A stretch of DNA of 64,000 nt, taken from Shinisaurus crocodilurus (Eukaryota > Chordata > Lepidosauria > Squamata > Shinisauridae). Shown piece by piece: positions 58,193 to 64,000 of this stretch. The stretch is from contig CM037877.1 of assembly GCA_021292165.1 (NCBI GenBank), forward strand, positions 108,995,858 to 109,059,857. The letters are read 5' to 3'. The first letter of the stretch is position 1; every line of letters starts with the position of its first letter. Position numbers and translations under genes: made by a program. Under the pieces are notes generated by a model, which did not search any database, was not told where the DNA came from, and saw nothing but the letters and a program-made list of their open reading frames with translations.

Positions 58193-59594
58193 GTACCATT
58201 TTCAGAATCGCTGTCTGCCTTGTTGCTGATTTCCTTCTTTTTAAAAAAAAACAACAACCCTAATGGGGAGACTGGTGGGCTCCTCAAGTCCAGTGTCCTC
58301 TTCTTCCTTTCGGCCAGAAAGAGTCCATAATAATATAGAGCTTGATAATAGAACTGAGTTACAAGAGTCACTTCCATTTGGGGCCCTGAGACATCGGTAC
58401 TTGGCTACATTTCTTCTTTTCCATAAACATATACTGAAGCCATTGAAAGGGAAATTTGCATTCCTTCTGAGATCATAAAAATGCCAGTGTTTGAGATCTG
58501 CCTTTGGCTGCTACTTCTCAAAGAGGTTTAGCTCCTCTTTGAGCCTTTTCAGACAATATCTCCTATGATCTGTGTGTGTGATAAGATGGGAGGGACCAGA
58601 CTTCAGGGTCACTGATGCTTTCCTCTCACCTCTCCCATTGAATGTAGAGCCTGAACTGGGAGTGGCTGCATACATACAGGGCCAGTGTCAGAGGCTGTTG
58701 TAATTGGGCACCTGCCAAGGCCCATGCCCTGGTAGGGGGCCCACTTCCAATCTTTAAAGCTTCCTGGTGCTGCTCCTCCTTGCTCTTGCTGCCTGTTCAA
58801 GTGTCCTCTTTGAGTGGGCAAACAGGGAGAGGAGACAGGAGGAGTAACCTCCTCATGCCTTGTCCTGTTCCTCTGGGAGGGGGTACAGAATGGACCCAGA
58901 GGGAGAGGAGAAGGAATGGGCAGCAGCTACACTGGTGAGGAGGAAGAAGTGGGCATGCTCAAAGAGGAGGTCCCACGGAGATAACCTTCCCAAGGCTCCC
59001 CCAAAGTCTGTAACGGGAGCTTCATAAATACAGGATCTCCCTGACCTGGTAATCCAGACTCAAAAACAAGGTTTGGAACACAGGATGTTGGATTCTATGG
59101 GTTGTATCCACTTCACTCCTCTCACTGACGCAAGAGCTAATTTCCAGGCTGAACACCCTCAAAATCTGTTCTGGAGGGTTGGGAGAACCCCTCCAGAGAA
59201 GATTTTGAGGGGAGCATGGGGGGGGGGCGACTCTGGGCGAGAGAAAAGGAGGAGAAAATCCCGGTGGGCAACCGAACGTTTGCTCGTGCAAAATTGGATT
59301 TTATGTGCGATGAAGGATGGGGGCGGGGGGAGTCCATGCTGCATTTACGCTGTGCCATGTTCAGTCTGCATGGATTGAAAAAGGAGGCTGGTGTTTCAGT
59401 CATGTGCATTGGCCCTGGGTTAGAAACAAAACCACAGCCTAAGAGGCATAGCAGAGTTTGTTAGGCATCCGTCTCCTCCTGTGTTTCTCTTTTATGAGAA
59501 TTGCAATCTTTTTTTCATCATTATTTTTTTTAACCAAGGAATGTACTCGGATAGGAGATGAAATCAGATGACCCTTTCTTTCTTTCGTAACTAG
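58193..59594 (+). other. ABCA1: ABCA1 intron 23
   Basis: About 58,679-59,000 is a third copy of the dispersed element also present at 10,692 and, inverted, at 22,142. Nothing else was recognised. Confidence 0.5.
58679..59000 (+). mobile_element. Dispersed DNA element, copy 3
   Basis: It shares the left end agggccagtgtcagaggc and gggcacctgccaaggccc with copies 1 and 2. The right part is diverged and the limit uncertain. Confidence 0.5.
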
Positions 59595-59667
59595 GATGAC
59601 AGCGTGTCTCAGAGTAGCTCCGATGCTGGGCTTGGCAGTGACCATGAAAGTGACACCCTGACAACAG
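59595..59667 (+). CDS. ABCA1: ABCA1 exon 24 (regulatory linker)
   Basis: 73 bp as in human, DDSVSQSSSDAGLGSDHESD followed by TLTT and a split Asp codon. This Ser/Asp-rich linker is specific to ABCA1 and is the best single argument against ABCA4 or ABCA7. The acceptor is actag and the donor gtaagg. Confidence 0.97.
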
Positions 59668-60612
59668 GTAAGGGCTTTGAAAAATTACAGCACACTCAGG
59701 TTGCTTCTTCCGTTCCAGCCTTTTGTAGTTTATGTTGCCAGAGTGTGACCTTCTAATCATCAGTGAGACTGCTGGTATTTTGGGATAATTTGAGTACTTG
59801 GCATGTTCCCCCCGCCCCCAAGGCTTGCAGTAATAATAAATAGGTGATTTGGTCTGGGTATAGTGGGTTGGAGCCAGAGTGTGCTTCTGCCGGCAGGAAC
59901 ATCCCCTGCGCAGAGTTCCACTGGGAACACTCCTGTGCGGAGCTGGCCCTACTATTAGGCAGAGTGAGGCAGTCGCTTCAGGCGTCAGATGCTGGGAGGC
60001 AGCAGTAAGGTGTTGGAGGTTGCTCTGTGCCCCCTAAGTTAGCCTGCTGCCTTCAGCTGCAGTGGAGAATGCTGTCCCACCCACCATCAGTGTTGAAGAC
60101 AGATTCATCTACCAGTTCAGTTGGAATGGGAGGGGCGCCATTTTGTTCTATGCTTCTAGAAGCAACATTTCTTGGGCCAGCCCTGCTGTCGCAGAAGAAA
60201 AGGGGGAGGTGACTTTTGGCAATATCCCCATCCCCCAGCACCCTGCCCCCCACTATTTCGGAGGGTTCCCCAACCTTCCAGAACATTTTTTAAGAGCATA
60301 GGGGGCTTCCGGGTGAGTGGAAATTGACCAAAATGCTCCTCATTCGACCAGTGGGATTCCTCCGCTGGATCAGAAGCTTTCCGCGGACAGAAGGGGCCTC
60401 CCATCTCCCATTCACAGGAGGCAAATTCTGGAGCCTGTGCTCTGTTTCTATACATTCAGTTGCTTTGAAATTAGTGGAGAATTTTTAATCTTCTCTCGTC
60501 TTGGTACAATGCCCAGAGAAATAGGCACTTGAGTAATTAAAAATATCAAATTATTGTTTGCTATTAGCACGATGCAAAGTAGAGGAATCTGATGATAGCT
60601 TGGTTCTTCCAG
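59668..60612 (+). other. ABCA1: ABCA1 intron 24
   Basis: About 59,936-60,180 is an inverted relative of the element at 57,552-57,836 (shared aggcagagtgaggcag end). Nothing else was recognised. Confidence 0.5.
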
Positions 60613-60815
60613 ATGTATCTGCAATTTCTAATCTCATTATGAAGCACGTCCCTGAAGCAAAGCTGGTGGAGGACTTTGGCCACGAGTTGAGTTACGTTTT
60701 GCCATATGAAGCAGCTAGAGAGGGAGCTTTTGTTGAGCTGTTTCACGAGATTGATGACCGCCTCTCCGACCTGGGGATTTCCAGCTATGGCATTTCTGAG
60801 ACGACTCTGGAGGAG
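60613..60815 (+). CDS. ABCA1: ABCA1 exon 25 (regulatory domain 1)
   Basis: 203 bp as in human. After the split Asp it reads [20 protein letters not shown] to [17 protein letters not shown]. It encodes the small domain that follows NBD1 in A-subfamily ABC transporters. The acceptor is ttccag and the donor gtattt, a non-consensus +3/+4. Confidence 0.98.
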
Positions 60816-62156
60816 GTATTTGGACCACGCCCTTTTTAGGGAAGGAATAGAAGCCATTCTGGAAGCGTGCAGTCACCGTATGGTTGGGCACGTGGCCACA
60901 ACAAAACATGGTGAAACTGGCCGAGATTCAGGCATCCGTCGCATATGCACACTTGGGCACACTTGCATATGTGCACAGGGCCTTTCGGGGGGTGTTTTTT
61001 TCCCCCCTCACACATAAGCCTCACACTCACCCCACCACCACCACCACCACCACATTGCATCACAAAGAATGTCTCAAAATGGCATAGAAAGTGGCTTGCC
61101 ATGTGCCATTCTTTTTAAAGCCCAGCTGTCCCTGCTGCACATGTGTGTATCTGACCGCATCGTGCTCTGAAGTGCAGTCTGTGAACTTGGGGACCTTCGG
61201 ATGTCTCCTGTGAGATGGCACTGGTGCACCTTGCTGGTGTTACTGAGAGCCAGTTGGCCCAATCAGAAGAACGGAGTGGTCAAGCTTTCCCTGCACTGTC
61301 TCACTGGAAGGTTAGGAGCATAAGAAATGACCATATTCCAAGTCAGACCCTTGCTCCAGCCAGCTCAGTATTGTCAACACTGACCGGCAGCATTTCTTCA
61401 GGGTTTCGGGCGAGCTTTCCCAGCCCTACCTGGAGATGCCAGGGATTAAACCCAGGACCTTCTGCATGCAAAGCAGGCGCTCTGCCACTGAGATATGGCT
61501 GATCTCTCTCTCTTTCTCCCACCTGCAAATATAAGCTACACACACAGGTTGAGTTCTCTCCCATGAAAGCAACAACCCTGACACGGGTGGGGCGGAAAGC
61601 ATCTCAGCAAATAGATCTGGCACAACCTTTCTTCTTCTTCTCACACTAGGTTTTGTTGTTGTTTGTTGTTGTGTTTTGTTGTGTTGTGTTGTGTTGTGTT
61701 TTATATGGAGGGAGCTATTTTATTTATTTCTATTTAAATTTCTGTACCATTTTTCCACCCAAAAGGTGTTCAAAGCAGTTTACAACAACAACAATGCAAA
61801 AAATATTCTAAAAAAAAATAAAATAATAATTACAGGGATCCCTGCTGAAAAAGGTCCAAGATAGCCTTTTCATGGCCAATCATGAAAACATTTCATTCCC
61901 CCACCGTCAGCCAGCAGTGTTAGTGTTAGGCTGGGAGAAGCATGACCATATGATTCTGCCGATCGTATAAACTGGTTCTTCAGTTGAAGCTGCTTTGCAT
62001 TAATTTGGACAGTTCACACACTGTGTGCTCTTTTGGCATGCTATTAAATGGGGGAGGGGAGGGGGGAGTATTACAGGACCGTGTAATACTGCAGGTCCTA
62101 CAGAATGGCTGCTTTACAAAGCAGCTTACTGTAATTTCAACCTTTCTGTCTTTCAG
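60816..62156 (+). other. ABCA1: ABCA1 intron 25
   Basis: It holds a short (CAC)n run near 61,036-61,054, an antisense tRNA-derived SINE (61,308-61,500) and a decayed LINE-like tail around 61,700-61,850. Nothing else was recognised. Confidence 0.55.
61308..61500 (-). mobile_element. tRNA-derived SINE, second family
   Basis: Antisense copy. The reverse complement reads atctcagtggcagagcgcc, then gggtttaatccctggc and the shared gacaatactgagctgg body. Confidence 0.75.
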
Positions 62157-62205
62157 ATATTTCTCAAAGTGGCAGAGGATAGTGGTGTGGATGCAGAGAC
62201 CTCAG
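62157..62205 (+). CDS. ABCA1: ABCA1 exon 26 (linker after NBD1)
   Basis: 49 bp as in human, IFLKVAEDSGVDAETS plus one base of the next codon. The acceptor is tttcag and the donor gtaaac. This is the last ABCA1 exon in the window. Exon 27, with the PEST-containing linker, was searched for up to 64,000 and not seen. The reading frame stays open past the donor for 122 more codons into a LINE fragment, to a stop at 62,571-62,573. Confidence 0.96.
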
Positions 62206-64000
62206 GTAAACTTGATTATTGCGGTATCATTTTTAGACCCCTATATGGTGGCATGGAATTGTGGATTTTAACACAGACTACCATAAAAAATATAGAAGCA
62301 TTTGAAATGTGGATTTATTGCAGGATGTTACGAATTTCATGGACCAAGAGGGTGACCAACAAAGAAGTATTAAAGAGAATGTATAAAGATCAAGAAAGTA
62401 TAAAACACATAAAATGCAGAAAACTAGAGTATTTTGGTCATATAATGAGAAATGAAAAATATAGACTGTTGCAGCTGATTATAGAAGGTAAAATAAATGG
62501 GAAAAGAAGTGTAGGAAGAAGAAGGTCTTGGCTGAAAAACCTTAAAGAATGGGTTGGGGGCAATACAATATAATTGTTTAGAGCGGCCATATCTAAAGGC
62601 TGTTCAGCCAGGATGATGTCCAACCTCCGGTAGGAGAGAAACAAAAAGAAGATATAGTAGCTGCAAAAAATTTTTTAAAGCACTTCTGCATGGCAGCACT
62701 TAATGTATGGCCATCCTGTTTGAAATGCTTTCCCCACGTGGATCACCCCAAGCATAGGGAAAGTCCACACCAGCAACAACGGCCTCCAGGAATGTGTGGC
62801 ACTGGTGTGGGGACTCCTTATGTGACGGGACCGATGCATGTAAACAACTTTGAAACATTTCAGCCTCCATGTGGAAGCATTTGGGGGTGGCTTTGGGTGA
62901 GGGCCATACCATCTGATGTAGCTGTTAGCAGGAACATTGAGAAGCTTCACACAAGCCCTACAGCATTGGTTCTCAGACTGTAGTCCATGGACCACTGGTG
63001 GCCCATGAGCTCCGTTCAGGTGGTCTGTGGAAAGGATGCAGAACAGGTCAGGGCTATATGTTTTTGGCCCTGCACTTGATTATTATTTTTCTGAGGACAG
63101 ATCAAAGCTGTTTTTACCAGGGGTTGGATTTTTGAACAGGCTAAGAAAGCCCTGGTCTGAGATGTTCATAATACAGCCTATTCATTTTTTTCTCTTAGAA
63201 ATTACAAGTTAAAAATGGGCCCTTCCCAGTGGCATGACCTAGAGTGTGTAATTTTCAAAATACAGTACTGGTTTCGACAACGATGCTGGTGCTGAAGAAA
63301 AAGAATGTTATTAAAATATGAGTCATAGAACAAACAAACAAACAAACAAACAAACCCTTCTTAAGTGGTCTGCTGAGACCCGCTGTATGGATTGGACAAA
63401 TTCATGGAGGAGAAAGCTATCAATGACTACTAGTCCTGATGGCTATATGCTACCTCCAATATCAGAGACAGTGTGCTTATGTACACCAGTTGCTGGGGAA
63501 CATGGGCAGGAGGGTGCTGTTGCACTCATGTCCTGCTTGTGGGCTTCCTGTGGGCAGCTGGTTGGCCACTGTATGAACAGAATGCTGGACTAGATAGACC
63601 CTTGGTCTGATCCAGCATGGCTCTTCTTATGTTCTTATGTTCAAGTGGTCCTCAAAAAGTAAAATGTTAGAAAGCCACCACCCCAGAGGAAAATGAGATG
63701 AGATGCCTCAGTGAACTCTGGTCTCCCTCTCTTTAGGTGCCCAGTTTTTACCAAACCTGAAGCCATTTCATTGTGCTTTTTCTACACATCCCTTGCTACT
63801 TGAAGAACGCATGCATAACTTCTTGAAGCTGCTTTGGCCCTTCTCTTCTGGGGATTTCCTACTGAGCAGAACTCTTAAAAATGGAAATGAAAATCCATCA
63901 GAAGAGATGCAATTATAGTAGTTTTGTTAATGGTGGTTCTCCAGTCAGGATAGAAGAAAGTGGCGTTGTTAGTGGACCAATTCTGACAAACCTCTGTGAA
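62206..64000 (+). other. ABCA1: ABCA1 intron 26 (5' part)
   Basis: It begins with an RTE-like LINE fragment (about 62,212-62,655). Near 62,965-63,015 lies a short hAT-like fragment, near 63,331-63,355 a (CAAA)n run, and at 63,360-63,645 the inverted relative of the 55,145 repeat. No exon 27 was seen before the window ends. Confidence 0.6.
62212..62655 (+). mobile_element. RTE-like LINE 3' fragment fused in frame after exon 26
   Basis: It encodes YGGMELWILTQTT, AFEMWIYCRMLRISWTKRVT, KLEYFGHIMRNEKY and VGRRRSWLKNLKEW, the recognisable C-terminal signature of RTE/BovB-type LINE polymerases. No stop occurs from exon 26 to 62,571. The 5' boundary lies within a few bases of the exon 26 donor. No target duplication was identified, so both limits are approximate. 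Confidence 0.8.

Noticed and set aside
62206..64000. ABCA1 exon 27
   Set aside because: No sequence encoding the conserved linker following exon 26 was found. Candidate AG sites such as the one near 63,737 lead into unrelated sequence with stops.

Overview
The window is vertebrate nuclear DNA, most likely from a squamate reptile (lizard or snake). The evidence is a set of Sauria-type tRNA-derived SINEs (A/B-box heads, tails ending in (AATA)n), L1-like and RTE-like LINE fragments, very many foldback MITEs, and dense microsatellites. Species cannot be fixed from the sequence alone. There is one host gene: the + strand carries 21 consecutive coding exons of the cholesterol/phospholipid efflux transporter ABCA1. 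They correspond to human exons 6 to 26 and encode about 1,119 full codons, from the N-terminal extracellular domain through membrane helices 2-7, nucleotide-binding domain 1 (NBD1) and the start of the linker/regulatory region. Exon phases are continuous, every junction has GT/AG splice sites, and most exon lengths equal the human exons as I recall them. Exons 1-5 and 27 onward lie outside the window.

Layout. 1-14,853 is intron 5, with only repeats recognised: an L1 fragment, a solo LTR, several foldback elements, SINEs and MITEs. 14,854-21,783 holds exons 6-8, with a (CTG)22(CTC)11 tract in intron 7. Intron 8 (21,784-34,463) contains a complete, very young LTR element of about 4.5 kb: paired 1.1-kb LTRs, a tRNA-Leu-type primer site and a 5-bp target duplication, but no gag/pol reading frames. 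An antisense L1 ends 117 bp before exon 9. 34,464-44,291 carries exons 9-14 (the rest of extracellular domain 1), 45,207-48,401 exons 15-17 (membrane helices), 50,009-58,192 exons 18-23 (NBD1: Walker A, Q-loop, signature, Walker B, H-loop), and 59,595-62,205 exons 24-26 (linker). A sense RTE-like LINE fragment begins almost at the exon 26 donor and is open in the same reading frame.

No prokaryotic features, CRISPR arrays, rRNA or functional tRNA genes were seen. The most interesting material is the non-autonomous LTR element and its older antisense solo-LTR relative, the exon 26/LINE in-frame read-through, the long CTG tract between two direct MITE copies, and several near-perfect foldback hairpins.
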